Source: Clostridiales bacterium
GTDB taxonomy: Bacteria; Bacillota; Clostridia; Christensenellales; CAG-138
NCBI GenBank assembly: GCA_004558525.1
Contig: SFCQ01000004.1
Coordinates: forward strand, 124,001 to 188,000
DNA length: 64,000 nucleotides
Direction: 5' to 3'
Shown here: positions 1 through 9,108 of the stretch, one piece after another
Layout of the letters: every line of letters starts with the position of its first letter
Position numbering within the stretch: position 1 is the first letter of the stretch
Program-made: the position numbers and the translations under genes
Notes under the pieces: generated by a model
Told to the model about the DNA's origin: nothing
What the model saw: the letters and a program-made list of their open reading frames with translations, nothing else
Database searches by the model: none

Positions 1-58
1 GGAGCGTACCTATTTGTTTTAGACGTATCAATATGCATAATCAAGGAGGAGCATAGCT

Positions 59-370
59 TTGTCATCGATGATAGAACGCATTGCCGAAGCCGAGCAGCAG
101 GCGCTTGAGCTTAAAAAGCAGGCTGCGGCACAAGCACGCGAAAAAGCAGCCGAGGCTGCGGCGGAAGCAGCAAGGCGGACCGAGTCCGCGCAGGAAAAAG
201 CGCGCGATAGGCTCGCCTACGCCGAGGAAACGGCAAAGGCTGAAGGGCGCGCCCTTTTTGACGAGATATTCAACGAAAACGCCGCCAAGGCGGACCAGCG
301 GCGCAAGGAGGCCGAGAAAAGGCTCAACGCCGCGGCAGAATATATAATAGAGAAGGCGGCCCAGGCATGA
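59..370 (+). CDS. V-type ATP synthase subunit G/H-like stalk protein
   Basis: 103-residue protein, almost entirely Ala/Glu/Lys/Arg heptad-like sequence, as expected for the coiled-coil peripheral stalk subunit (G/H, AhaH-like) that pairs with subunit E. The start is a TTG, chosen because an AAGGAGGAG ribosome-binding site ends about 7 nt upstream; the ATG nine bases downstream would be 17 nt away. It is first in a nine-gene V-ATPase operon and its stop overlaps the start of subunit I (ATGA). Sequence similarity alone is weak for such low-complexity coiled coils; the assignment leans on position. Confidence 0.8.
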   Translation: MSSMIERIAEAEQQALELKKQAAAQAREKAAEAAAEAARRTESAQEKARDRLAYAEETAKAEGRALFDEIFNENAAKADQRRKEAEKRLNAAAEYIIEKAAQA

Positions 371-2295
371 TAGTTCCCATGAAACGGCTTACCCTTATCG
401 GCCTTGCAAACGAGAGGGAGCAGGTTTTGTGCGCGTTGCAGCGGCTTAAGGCGGTGCAGATAATTTCCGAGGGTCAGCTTACGGACAGCGCCAAGCTGCG
501 CCTGCTTGAAGAAAAGGTAGACAGGCTGGACAGCGCAAGAAAGTCCATTAAGGCCTATTACAAAAAGCCGCTGCTCAGCCCTACGCCGCAATGCACCGAG
601 GATCAGCTTTACAAAAGCAAGGCGTCCGGCGATGCGCTTTGCCGCGAGATAGAGGGGCTTGAAAGCGAGCAAAGCGCCTGCAAGGCCGAAATAGAGCGCG
701 AGAAGGCGCTCATAGCCTCGCTTGAGCCATTCAGGGAGCTTGGCACGGACATTGAGCTTATCAAGCCGACAAAGCATATAAGCTATATTTTAGGCGTTGC
801 GGACGCAAAGGCCATGGAGGTCATTGAGAGCATAGAAAGCTGCCTCGATACGCATATAGGGCTTGAAACCTTCGGCGCGGAGGGCGCAAGGGCCGTGATA
901 ATCGCGTGCCAGAGCATAGACTATGAGCCTGTTATGCGCATGCTTAAGGAGACCGGCTTTGTCGAGTTCATGCCGCCTAAGCTCACGGGCACTTTTTCAC
1001 AGAACATAGAAAAAGAAAAGGCGAAGCTTACCTCCATTTCAGAAAGATTGGAGGAGATCAACAAGCAGCTTGCCGAGGCCGCTAAAAAGCGCGCCGAGCT
1101 GGACATGGCTGCCGACGCTTATGCGATAGAGCGCGACAGGGCGCAGGGGGACGCCGCATTGAGCGTGAGCGAATATGCCTATGTGCTGGACGGCTGGGCC
1201 AGGGCGGACAGGCTTGACGACATAAAGGCCGCCATAGAAAGCGTTACCGACGCCTATTATATGGATACGCGCGATCCTTTAGACGACGAGACGCCGCCGA
1301 GCGTCACCAGGAACAGCAGGCTAATAGAGCCGTTTGAGGTCATTACCGAAATGTACGCCCTGCCTTCATACAGGGGCATGGACGCGGCCGCGGTGATGGC
1401 GCCGTTCTACTTCCTGTTCTTCGGCATGATGCTTTCCGACTTTGGTTACGGCATGCTGCTGTTTATAGGCGGTATGCTGTACACAAAATACTTAAAGCCC
1501 ATGGGCAGCACCGCAAAGCTTGTTAAGGTCATAACCTACGGCGGCCTTTCCACCATGCTGTGCGCGCCGTTTATAGGCACGTTCTTCGGCATGGAATGGA
1601 ACGATATATTCTCTACCACCATATTCCCGCTGCTCTTCAACCCCATGACGGACGTTATGCCCATGATGTTCCTCTCCTGCGGCCTTGGCCTTGTGCATAT
1701 GTATGCAGGAATAATCGCAAAGATGTATATGTGCTTCCGCGACGGGGACTGGCAAAGCGCCATATTCGATCAGCTTAGCTGGATGCTGCTTTTGACCGGA
1801 CTTGTACTGCTTTTTGCCGCCCCGGCAATAAAGACCGCCGCGCTCGTGCTTATAATTCTTGGCGGCGGCATGCTGCTGCTGTTTTCCGGCCGTTCCGCAA
1901 AAAATCCCATAATAAGGCTCGGCAAGGGTTTCAGCGCGCTTTACAATATAACCGGCTACCTTTCAGACATTCTCTCCTATGTGCGCATATTTGCACTCGG
2001 CCTTGTTTCGGGGGCTATGGGCATGGTGTTCAACCTTATTGGCGGCCTTTTATACAAGGCGTTTGGCGGCCTTGGCGTGCCGGGCGTAATAATAGGGCTT
2101 ATAATTGCAGGCTTCCTTTTGATAGTGCTGCACCTGTTCAGCCTGTTTATAAATACGCTTGGCGCTTTTGCTCACACGGCAAGGCTTCAGTTCATAGAAT
2201 TTTTCGGCAAGTTCTATGAGGCCGACGGCGTCAGGTTCAAGCCCCTCGGCATGAACACGCGCACCGTAAACATTGTGGATGACGCCGCAGAATAA
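367..2295 (+). CDS. ntpI: V-type ATP synthase subunit I
   Basis: 642 residues: an N-terminal cytoplasmic half with long coiled coils (about residues 1-320) and a C-terminal membrane half with seven or so hydrophobic segments (from about residue 340, beginning near the FYFLFFGMMLSDFGYG stretch). This is the a/I subunit that anchors the peripheral stalks and forms the ion half-channels next to the K ring. The segment ending in LSYVRIFALGL contains the conserved Arg expected to face the ring carboxylate. Start overlaps the upstream stop by 4 bp, implying translational coupling. Confidence 0.95.
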   Translation: MIVPMKRLTLIGLANEREQVLCALQRLKAVQIISEGQLTDSAKLRLLEEKVDRLDSARKSIKAYYKKPLLSPTPQCTEDQLYKSKASGDALCREIEGLESEQSACKAEIEREKALIASLEPFRELGTDIELIKPTKHISYILGVADAKAMEVIESIESCLDTHIGLETFGAEGARAVIIACQSIDYEPVMRMLKETGFVEFMPPKLTGTFSQNIEKEKAKLTSISERLEEINKQLAEAAKKRAELDMAADAYAIERDRAQGDAALSVSEYAYVLDGWARADRLDDIKAAIESVTDAYYMDTRDPLDDETPPSVTRNSRLIEPFEVITEMYALPSYRGMDAAAVMAPFYFLFFGMMLSDFGYGMLLFIGGMLYTKYLKPMGSTAKLVKVITYGGLSTMLCAPFIGTFFGMEWNDIFSTTIFPLLFNPMTDVMPMMFLSCGLGLVHMYAGIIAKMYMCFRDGDWQSAIFDQLSWMLLLTGLVLLFAAPAIKTAALVLIILGGGMLLLFSGRSAKNPIIRLGKGFSALYNITGYLSDILSYVRIFALGLVSGAMGMVFNLIGGLLYKAFGGLGVPGVIIGLIIAGFLLIVLHLFSLFINTLGAFAHTARLQFIEFFGKFYEADGVRFKPLGMNTRTVNIVDDAAE

Positions 2296-2373
2296 CCTTC
2301 GCTTACTCCGGCTAAAGCCGGATAGAGATAACGGACTAAAACAAACTTATTTTTCAGGAGGATCTTTATTAAA

Positions 2374-2910
2374 ATGAGCGCCTTACTTTACCAGATGGAA
2401 ACCGCAGCGCAGAACAGCAGCATATTCGCTAACCTCAGCGAAAACCAGGTGGGTATTATACTTACCGCGCTTGGCGTTTTTTTAGCCGCCATACTTGCAG
2501 GCATAGGCTCCATGATTGGCGTAGGCAAGGCCGGCCAGGCCGCCGCAGGCGTGGTGGCTGAGCAGCCAGAGCGCTTCGGCAACTGCCTTGTGCTGGAGCT
2601 TCTTCCGGGTTCGCAGGGCATATACGGCTTCGCCGTTGCGATACTTATACTTATACAGTCCGGCATACTTGGCGGCGCTACCGATGGCATAACCCTTCAA
2701 AGGGGCATAGCTTACCTTGTCGCCGGCCTTCCGGTTGGCTTTGGCGGCCTTATTTCCGCCATACATCAGGGCAATGTTTCCGTAAGCGGCATACAGATGC
2801 TGGCAAAGCGTGCCGACGGCTTCGGCAACGGCATGATGTTCGCGCTGATGGTCGAGACCTACGCGCTGCTTTCACTTATAGTCAGCGTGTTCCTGGTGCT
2901 CTTCGCCTAA
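2374..2910 (+). CDS. ntpK: V-type ATP synthase subunit K (rotor ring)
   Basis: 178 residues with four hydrophobic helices, i.e. the duplicated-hairpin proteolipid of V-type rings. The ion-binding glutamate is E161 in MVETYALL of helix 4. Residues corresponding to the Na+ ligands described in Enterococcus hirae NtpK (L61, T64, Q65, Q110, E139) can be aligned as L77, S80, Q81, Q132 and E161, which predicts Na+ rather than H+ coupling. The 78-bp gap after subunit I carries an AGGAGGA ribosome-binding site. The separate translation signal fits the need for many K copies per complex. Confidence 0.95.
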   Translation: MSALLYQMETAAQNSSIFANLSENQVGIILTALGVFLAAILAGIGSMIGVGKAGQAAAGVVAEQPERFGNCLVLELLPGSQGIYGFAVAILILIQSGILGGATDGITLQRGIAYLVAGLPVGFGGLISAIHQGNVSVSGIQMLAKRADGFGNGMMFALMVETYALLSLIVSVFLVLFA

Positions 2911-2928
2911 TTTAGCGGAGGGGCTGAA

Positions 2929-3537
2929 ATGGAAAAGGAAAAACTGCCAAACAGCGCGCAGAAGCTTATAGACCGGATAATATCCGAGGCCCGCGATGAG
3001 GCGGAGGCCATGCTTGACGCCGCCGCCGGCGAGGCTGAGCGCACGCTGCTCGTGGCCAGGGACGATATATTCAAAATAGAAGAGGAAGCCGAGCTTAAAG
3101 CAAAAAAGCTCAGGGAGGCCGAGCTTGAAAAGAGCCGCACCAACGCTGCTCTCGATTCAAGAAAGTATGCCCTTAAAACAAAAAGGCAGCTTGTTGACGA
3201 GGCCTTTGCGCTGGCAGCCGATAAGCTTAACGCCATGGAGCAGGCCAAGCGGCTTGAGCTTATAAAAAAGCTTTTGCTCAAGGAGGCTGAGGGCGGCGAG
3301 CTCATAAAGCCCGCAAAGGCGGACAGGCAGCTTATAGCCTCGGCGTTAGATGCCGTAAACGCCGCTCTTAAGGAAGCCGGCAAGGCGGCGCTTAGCATGG
3401 ACAATGCTGACGCCGGCATAGACGGCGGCTTTGTGCTTACGGCCAACGGCTACGAAAAGAACTGCTCCTTCGCGGCGCTTCTAAGGGACGTGCGCGCGCA
3501 GGAGGAAAGCGCCGTTGCGGCGATACTGTTCGGCTGA
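2929..3537 (+). CDS. ntpE: V-type ATP synthase subunit E
   Basis: 202 residues: N-terminal Ala/Glu/Lys-rich helix (about 1-100) followed by a compact C-terminal domain with the ADAGIDGGFVL region typical of subunit E, the stalk subunit that heterodimerises with G/H and binds the top of the A3B3 head. It starts 18 bp after ntpK behind a GGAGGGG ribosome-binding site. Confidence 0.9.
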   Translation: MEKEKLPNSAQKLIDRIISEARDEAEAMLDAAAGEAERTLLVARDDIFKIEEEAELKAKKLREAELEKSRTNAALDSRKYALKTKRQLVDEAFALAADKLNAMEQAKRLELIKKLLLKEAEGGELIKPAKADRQLIASALDAVNAALKEAGKAALSMDNADAGIDGGFVLTANGYEKNCSFAALLRDVRAQEESAVAAILFG

Positions 3538-3597
3538 TACCATACCCAGCCGAATGGTGGAGCAGCGATTATGACTATATGGAAGGCGGTATAACAT

Positions 3598-4584
3598 ATG
3601 CCACAGAACAGCGCGGTATACGCCGTTTCCCGCATACGCTCGCGTGAAAGGACGCTGTTTAACAGGGACGCAGTAAAAAGGCTTGCAGCCTCCTCCGCAA
3701 AAGAGGCGCTGCGCATGCTTATCGACGCCAACTACGGCGCAATGCCGGACGCGAGCATACTCGATACGGACGCCATGATAGAAAGCGAGCTTGAAAGAAC
3801 ATACGAGCTTGTCAGGGAGGTTACGACCAAGCCCTCTCTTACGGATATATTCTTCCTTGCGTCGGACATAACCAACCTTAAGCTTTATATAAAGCTCAGG
3901 ATAACAGGCTCAAAGGAGACGCCGGCAGTCGCCAGGGGCGGCGTATACGAGCCGGCCGAGCTTAAGCGCATGGTTGAAAACGGCGACTATAAGGAGCTTC
4001 CCGGGGCAATAGCGGACGCGATGGCGGACATAGAGGCGGACATCGCCGCAGACCGTGTGGATCCGGCCATGATAAGCGTTAAGCTCGATCAAAGCTATAT
4101 CGATCACGCAATAAGCAGCGGAGACGCTTTTATACAGGCCTATTTCAAGGCCACGGCTGATTTTGACAACCTTATAGCCCTTGCAAGGCTTTCTGCGCTC
4201 AATGCGCCCGTGGAAAGGCTTAAAAAGCTTCTGCTGTCCGGCGGCGATATACCAAAGGAGCTTATTATAAAGCACTATCTTTCGCCAAGGGAGCAGCTTA
4301 GCAGGGAGCTGCCGGCGGGCCAGTTTAAGGAGCAGCTTAAGAAGGGGCTTGAGGAATACGCCTTAAGCTCAAACGCTATGGCGCTTGAAAGGGCAAGGGA
4401 CAACGCGCTTATGCGCTTCGCCTCAAGGGGAAAGAACGAGATAGACACCATTGCCCCCGTCATAGGCTTTTTGCTCGCAAAAAGGCAGGAGGCCAAGGTG
4501 ATAAGGCTTATAATGACGGCGCTGAGGAACGGGCTGAGCGAAGAAGTTATAAACGAAAGGACGCGTGTGCTTTATGGCGAATGA
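3598..4584 (+). CDS. ntpC: V-type ATP synthase subunit C (d-type)
   Basis: 328 residues, all-helical, with the usual length and pattern of the bacterial/archaeal C (AtpC/vacuolar d) subunit that sits as a cone on the K ring and receives the central axle. The N-terminal YAVSRIRSRERTLF segment and internal repeats of helical hairpins are characteristic. Start ATG is preceded by GGAAGGCGG. Its end overlaps the start of subunit F by 11 bp. Confidence 0.9.
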   Translation: MPQNSAVYAVSRIRSRERTLFNRDAVKRLAASSAKEALRMLIDANYGAMPDASILDTDAMIESELERTYELVREVTTKPSLTDIFFLASDITNLKLYIKLRITGSKETPAVARGGVYEPAELKRMVENGDYKELPGAIADAMADIEADIAADRVDPAMISVKLDQSYIDHAISSGDAFIQAYFKATADFDNLIALARLSALNAPVERLKKLLLSGGDIPKELIIKHYLSPREQLSRELPAGQFKEQLKKGLEEYALSSNAMALERARDNALMRFASRGKNEIDTIAPVIGFLLAKRQEAKVIRLIMTALRNGLSEEVINERTRVLYGE

Positions 4585-4900
4585 CAAGCATGAAATAGCC
4601 ATGATAGGCGACAGGGACAGCATTTTGCTGGCAAAGGCGGCCGGACTTGCCGTTTTTCCCGAGGCTGACGGCGACGGCGCGTCAAAAAGGATACACAGGC
4701 TCGCCAGGGAAGGCGTAAAGGTGATATTCATAACCGAGCCTCTTTTTGCCCAGTGCGGCGAGGCTATAGAGCAATACAAGCAGGAATCTTTTCCGGCCAT
4801 AATACCCATACCCGACTCCCACGGCAGCACGGGCGTGGCTATGGCACAGATAAAGTCCAACGTCGAAAAGGCTATCGGCGCGGACATACTATTTTCATAA
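4574..4900 (+). CDS. ntpF: V-type ATP synthase subunit F
   Basis: 108 residues from the chosen ATG. A GTG nine bases earlier is in frame but would add only Met-Cys-Phe before MANDKHEIAMIGDRDS, the typical beginning of this subunit. It has a small Rossmann-like fold (MIGDRDSILLAKAAG, then VIFITEPLF) and forms the central axle with subunit D. It overlaps the 3' end of subunit C by 11 bp in another frame, a sign of coupled translation. Confidence 0.92.
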   Translation: MANDKHEIAMIGDRDSILLAKAAGLAVFPEADGDGASKRIHRLAREGVKVIFITEPLFAQCGEAIEQYKQESFPAIIPIPDSHGSTGVAMAQIKSNVEKAIGADILFS

Positions 4901-4910
4901 GGAGCGGCAC

Positions 4911-6686
4911 ATGGCAACAAAAGGCACAATAATCAAGGTATCCGGCCCCCTTATAGTGGCCGACGGCATGGCGGACGTGCAGATGTACGACGTGGTGCGC
5001 GTTAGTGAAAAAAAGCTTATAGGCGAAGTTATAGAGCTTCGTTCCGACCGCGCAAGTATTCAGGTATATGAAGAAACGGGCGGCATAGGCCCGGGCGAGC
5101 CGGTGGAATCCACAGGCGCTCCGTTAAGCGTTGAGCTTGCGCCCGGACTTATAGAGTCCATATATGACGGTATACAGCGCCCCCTTGACGTTATACGCGA
5201 GCGCGCGGGCGACAGGATAAACAGGGGCATCTCCGTAAACGCGATAGATCATGAAAAGCTTTGGAGCTTTGTTCCCACGGCAAGCATAGGCGATGAGCTT
5301 GGCGCGGGCGACGTGCTTGGCACCGTTCAGGAAAGCGAGGCCGTGCTTCATAAGATAATGGTGCCCTACGGCGTAAAGGGCAAGCTCAAGTGGATATTCT
5401 CCGGCGAAGCGAACGTGGTTACGCCTATAGCCAGGCTTGAAACGGATGCCGGCGAGATTGAGCTGCCCATGCTGCAAAGGTGGCCCGTAAGAAAGGGCAG
5501 GCCCTATAAGGAAAAGCTTGCGCCCAACGAGCCTATGGTCACCGGACAAAGGGTAATTGACACGCTTTTCCCCGTTGCAAAGGGCGGCGTCGCCGCAGTA
5601 CCAGGCCCCTTTGGCAGCGGCAAAACGGTGGTTCAGCATCAGCTTGCAAAATGGGCTGACGCCGACATAATAGTATACGTCGGCTGCGGTGAGCGCGGCA
5701 ACGAAATGACGGACGTGCTTATGGAGTTCCCCGAGCTTAAGGACCCGCGCACGGGCCTGAGCCTTATGAAGCGCACGGTGCTTATAGCCAACACCTCGGA
5801 TATGCCAGTCGCCGCACGAGAGGCGAGCATATACACGGGCATAACCATTGCGGAATACTTCAGGGATATGGGCTACAAGGTGGCCATAATGGCGGACTCC
5901 ACCAGCCGCTGGGCCGAGGCTTTGAGAGAGATGAGCGGCAGGCTTGAGGAAATGCCGGGCGAGGAGGGCTATCCCGCGTATCTTTCAAGCAGGCTTGCCG
6001 AGTTCTATGAAAGGGCCGGCTGCGTAAAGGCCCTTGGCAAGGAGGGAAGGACCGGCGCCATAACCGCGATAGGCGCGGTTTCACCCCCGGGCGGAGATAT
6101 AAGCGAGCCGGTATCGCAGGCAACGCTCAGAATAGTTAAGGTATACTGGGGACTTTCAAGCAAGCTTGCCTATGCGCGCCATTTCCCGGCAATAGACTGG
6201 CTGCAAAGCTATTCATTGTACACCGACAGGCTTGAAGGCTGGTTCGATAAAAACGTAAGCTCGCAGTGGGCGTCGCTGGTAAGGAAAACCATGACCCTTC
6301 TGCAGGAGGAAAGCGAGCTTGAGGAGATAGTGCGCCTTGTGGGTATAGACGCGCTCAGCTTTAACGACAGGCTGAAGCTTGAGGCGGCGCGCTCCATAAG
6401 GGAGGACTATCTGCACCAGAACGCATTCCATGAGGTGGATACATATACATCCCCCGAAAAGCAGTGCATGATGCTCAAGACCATACTGAGCTATTACGAT
6501 ATGGGTTCCGAGGCGCTTGAAAACGGCGCAAGCTTTGCAAGGCTTGCTTCCCTGCCTGTAAGGGAGGCTATAGGCCGCTTTAAGTACGTTCCCGAAAACG
6601 AGGCGAAGAGCCGCTTTGACGAGATAATGGCAGAGCTTGGTTCCCAGATCCGCAGCCTGACAGACGGAGGTAACGAAGATGCATAA
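4911..6686 (+). CDS. ntpA: V-type ATP synthase catalytic subunit A
   Basis: 591 residues, normal length. N-terminal beta-barrel, then the non-homologous bulge region specific to V/A-type A subunits (about 110-190), then the nucleotide-binding domain with P-loop GPFGSGKT at 232-239 and the catalytic GERGNE motif near 260-265. This is the catalytic subunit that hydrolyses or makes ATP in the A3B3 head. It is 10 bp after subunit F with an AAGGAGCGG ribosome-binding site, and overlaps ntpB by 8 bp. Confidence 0.98.
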   Translation: MATKGTIIKVSGPLIVADGMADVQMYDVVRVSEKKLIGEVIELRSDRASIQVYEETGGIGPGEPVESTGAPLSVELAPGLIESIYDGIQRPLDVIRERAGDRINRGISVNAIDHEKLWSFVPTASIGDELGAGDVLGTVQESEAVLHKIMVPYGVKGKLKWIFSGEANVVTPIARLETDAGEIELPMLQRWPVRKGRPYKEKLAPNEPMVTGQRVIDTLFPVAKGGVAAVPGPFGSGKTVVQHQLAKWADADIIVYVGCGERGNEMTDVLMEFPELKDPRTGLSLMKRTVLIANTSDMPVAAREASIYTGITIAEYFRDMGYKVAIMADSTSRWAEALREMSGRLEEMPGEEGYPAYLSSRLAEFYERAGCVKALGKEGRTGAITAIGAVSPPGGDISEPVSQATLRIVKVYWGLSSKLAYARHFPAIDWLQSYSLYTDRLEGWFDKNVSSQWASLVRKTMTLLQEESELEEIVRLVGIDALSFNDRLKLEAARSIREDYLHQNAFHEVDTYTSPEKQCMMLKTILSYYDMGSEALENGASFARLASLPVREAIGRFKYVPENEAKSRFDEIMAELGSQIRSLTDGGNEDA

Positions 6687-8058
6687 GGAATACCGCACAA
6701 TAAAGGAAGTCGTAGGCCCTCTTATGATGGTAGAAGGCGTAGAGGGCGTAAAGTACGACGAGCTTGTTGAGATTGAGCAATCCAACGGAGAGATAAGAAG
6801 GGGCCGCGTGCTGGAAATAAACCGGGACAAGGCGCTGCTGCAGCTTTTTGAAGGCTCGCAGGGCCTTAGGATAAGCGACTCCAAGGCGCGCTTTTTGGGA
6901 CACAGCATAGAGCTTGCCGTAGCTCCCGATATGCTCGGCCGCGTTTTTGACGGCATGGGCAGGCCAAAGGACGACGGAGAGCCGCTCATCGCCGAAAAGA
7001 GAATGGATATAAACGGCGCGCCTATAAATCCGGCCGCAAGGGACTACCCTTCCGAATTTATACAGACGGGCATAAGCGCGATAGACGGGCTTAACACGCT
7101 GGTCAGGGGGCAGAAGCTGCCCGTGTTCTCAGGCTCCGGCCTTCCTCATGCGCAGCTTGCGGCGCAGATAGCGCGTCAGGCCAGGGTGCTTGGCGCGGAC
7201 GAAAGCTTCGCCGTCGTTTTTGCCGCCGTAGGCATAACGTTTGAAGAAGCCGACTTCTTCATAAACGATTTCCGCTCCACCGGCGCCATAGACAGGACGG
7301 TCACCTTCGTAAACCTTGCAAACGATCCGGCAATAGAGCGTATAGCCACGCCGCGTATGGCTATAACCGCCGCGGAGTATCTTGCATACGACCTTGGCAT
7401 GCATGTGCTTGTAATAATAACGGACATAACCAACTATGCCGAGGCCCTGCGCGAGGTTTCCGCCGCGCGTAAGGAGGTGCCTGGCCGCAGGGGCTACCCG
7501 GGCTATCTTTATACCGACCTTGCCACCATGTATGAGCGCGCAGGCAGGATAAAGGGCAGCAAGGGCTCCATAACCATGATACCCATACTTTCCATGCCGG
7601 AGGATGACATAACCCACCCGATACCCGACCTTACCGGCTACATAACGGAAGGGCAGATTATACTTTCAAGGGAGCTTAACAGAAGGGGCGTGACCCCGCC
7701 CATAAACGTTTTGCCCTCGCTTAGCCGCCTTAAGGACAAGGGCATAGGCCGCGGCAAAACCAGGGAGGACCATGCGGACACGATGAACCAGCTCTTCGCC
7801 GCCTATTCAAGGGGTAAGGACGCAAAGGAGCTTGCCGTTATATTGGGCGACGCCGCGCTTTCCGATACGGATAAGCTTTACGCCAAATTTGCCGACGCCT
7901 TTGAGGACGAGTATGTTTCGCAGGGCTATTATACCAACAGGCCCATAGAGGAAACGCTCGATATAGGCTGGCGGCTCCTCAGCATATTGCCGAGGACTGA
8001 GCTTAAGCGCATAAAGGATGAATATCTTGACAAGTATCTTCCAAAGGCGGAGCAGTAA
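6679..8058 (+). CDS. ntpB: V-type ATP synthase subunit B
   Basis: 459 residues, the non-catalytic nucleotide-binding partner of subunit A. The P-loop region is degenerate (FSGSGLPHAQLAAQIARQ), as normal for B subunits. Further family motifs are ITDITNYAEALREVSAARKEVPGRRGYPGY and SLSRLKDKGIG. Its ATG lies inside the last codons of ntpA behind a GGAGGTAACG ribosome-binding site. Confidence 0.98.
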   Translation: MHKEYRTIKEVVGPLMMVEGVEGVKYDELVEIEQSNGEIRRGRVLEINRDKALLQLFEGSQGLRISDSKARFLGHSIELAVAPDMLGRVFDGMGRPKDDGEPLIAEKRMDINGAPINPAARDYPSEFIQTGISAIDGLNTLVRGQKLPVFSGSGLPHAQLAAQIARQARVLGADESFAVVFAAVGITFEEADFFINDFRSTGAIDRTVTFVNLANDPAIERIATPRMAITAAEYLAYDLGMHVLVIITDITNYAEALREVSAARKEVPGRRGYPGYLYTDLATMYERAGRIKGSKGSITMIPILSMPEDDITHPIPDLTGYITEGQIILSRELNRRGVTPPINVLPSLSRLKDKGIGRGKTREDHADTMNQLFAAYSRGKDAKELAVILGDAALSDTDKLYAKFADAFEDEYVSQGYYTNRPIEETLDIGWRLLSILPRTELKRIKDEYLDKYLPKAEQ

Positions 8059-8079
8059 ATATCCCAAAGGAGACGTAAT

Positions 8080-8712
8080 ATGGCTGCATTGCAGGTAAAG
8101 CCCACGAGAATGGAGCTTTCCAACCTCAAAAAGAAAAAGAAGGTCGCCGTTCGCGGTCATAAGCTGATGAAGGATAAGCGCGACGAGATGGTGCGCCGCT
8201 TCATAATCTATGTAAGGCGAAACAAGGAGCTTAGGGAGCAGGTAGAGGCTAAGCTTGGCGAAGCCATGCAGAGCTTTGTGCTTGCGCGCGCCAGCATGAG
8301 CAATGAGGATATAGAGGAGGCGCTGTGCTACCCCGCGCGTCCCGCCGAGATAGAGGTATCCAGCCAGCACGTTTTAAGCGTTCAGGCGCCAAAGCTTGAG
8401 CTTAAGGAAACGGGCGGCGCGATAGAGCTCCCCTACGGCATTGCCACGACCAGCGCCGAGCTTGACGGCGCGGTGAAGCAGTTCAGCGAGCTTCTTCCGC
8501 TTTTGATAGAGCTTGCGGAGGTTGAAAAGATATGCAACCGCCTTGCGGACGAGATTGAAAAGACCCGCAGGCGCGTGAACGCGCTTGAATACGTCATGAT
8601 ACCCCAGTTTGACGAGGCGATACACACCATAACCATGAAGCTTGACGAAAACGAGCGCGGCAACCTGACAAGGTTGATGAAAACAAAGGATATGCTGGCA
8701 AACAAGCAATAA
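8080..8712 (+). CDS. ntpD: V-type ATP synthase subunit D
   Basis: 210 residues of long antiparallel helices, with N-terminal KPTRMELSNLKKKKKVAVRGHKLMKDKRDEM and C-terminal RRRVNALEYVMIPQ, both hallmarks of the central axle subunit D. Last gene of the V-ATPase operon, 21 bp after ntpB with an AAGGAGACG ribosome-binding site, and followed by a strong hairpin at 8746-8768. Confidence 0.95.
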   Translation: MAALQVKPTRMELSNLKKKKKVAVRGHKLMKDKRDEMVRRFIIYVRRNKELREQVEAKLGEAMQSFVLARASMSNEDIEEALCYPARPAEIEVSSQHVLSVQAPKLELKETGGAIELPYGIATTSAELDGAVKQFSELLPLLIELAEVEKICNRLADEIEKTRRRVNALEYVMIPQFDEAIHTITMKLDENERGNLTRLMKTKDMLANKQ

Positions 8713-8745
8713 AACGGATCAACGCAAATATAGCTGAAACAAAAG

Positions 8746-8768
8746 CGGCTGCCGTATTACGGCAGCCG
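8746..8768. terminator. Hairpin between ntpD and rpsR
   Basis: Nine-bp perfect stem CGGCTGCCG / CGGCAGCCG around a 5-nt loop, in the convergent gap between the V-ATPase operon and rpsR. Preceded by an A-run (AAAAG), so for the minus-strand rpsF operon it is followed by a U-run and looks like an intrinsic terminator; the plus side lacks a long T-run. It does not share the stem sequence of the recurrent GTGGC hairpins found elsewhere in the window. Confidence 0.65.
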
Positions 8769-8823
8769 TTACTAACGCTCTTCGCTTGTTGTTAGATAGT
8801 TTTAATAAGCTGTCCCGTTCGCC

Positions 8824-9069
8824 TTAGTCAGCCACATAGGGCATAAGGGCGACCTGACGGGCGCGCTTTATCGCCACAGCCAGCTCACGCTGATGCTTGG
8901 CGCATACGCCGCTCATCCTGCGGGGCATTATCTTGCCGCGCTCGGTGGTGAACTTACGCAGGCGGTTCACGTCCTTGTAATCTATATGTTCCACCTTATC
9001 GGCGCAGAAGGCACAAACCTTACGGCGGCCCTTGCGGGGACGGGGCTTCATGGTCCTACGCTCTTCCAT
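8824..9069 (-). CDS. rpsR: 30S ribosomal protein S18
   Basis: 81 residues. Near the N-terminus is CAFC and further on CAKH, the four-ligand zinc-binding pattern of the C+ form of S18. The core IDYKDVNRLRKFTTERGKIMPRR is diagnostic. S18 binds S6 and 16S rRNA in the small-subunit platform. It is the last gene of rpsF-ssb-rpsR. Confidence 0.97.
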   Translation of the reverse strand: MEERRTMKPRPRKGRRKVCAFCADKVEHIDYKDVNRLRKFTTERGKIMPRRMSGVCAKHQRELAVAIKRARQVALMPYVAD

Positions 9070-9108
9070 GATGAAGTATCTCCTTTCAAAAGTTTGACTG
9101 CGGCTGCA

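Noticed and set aside
217..777. 186-codon minus-strand open frame opposite ntpG and ntpI
   Set aside because: It overlaps confident V-ATPase genes on the other strand and encodes a low-complexity Leu/Ala/Arg sequence of no family: an antisense shadow of biased codons.
5124..5639. Long minus-strand frame inside ntpA
   Set aside because: Antisense to a certain coding region, no ribosome-binding site and no recognisable domain.
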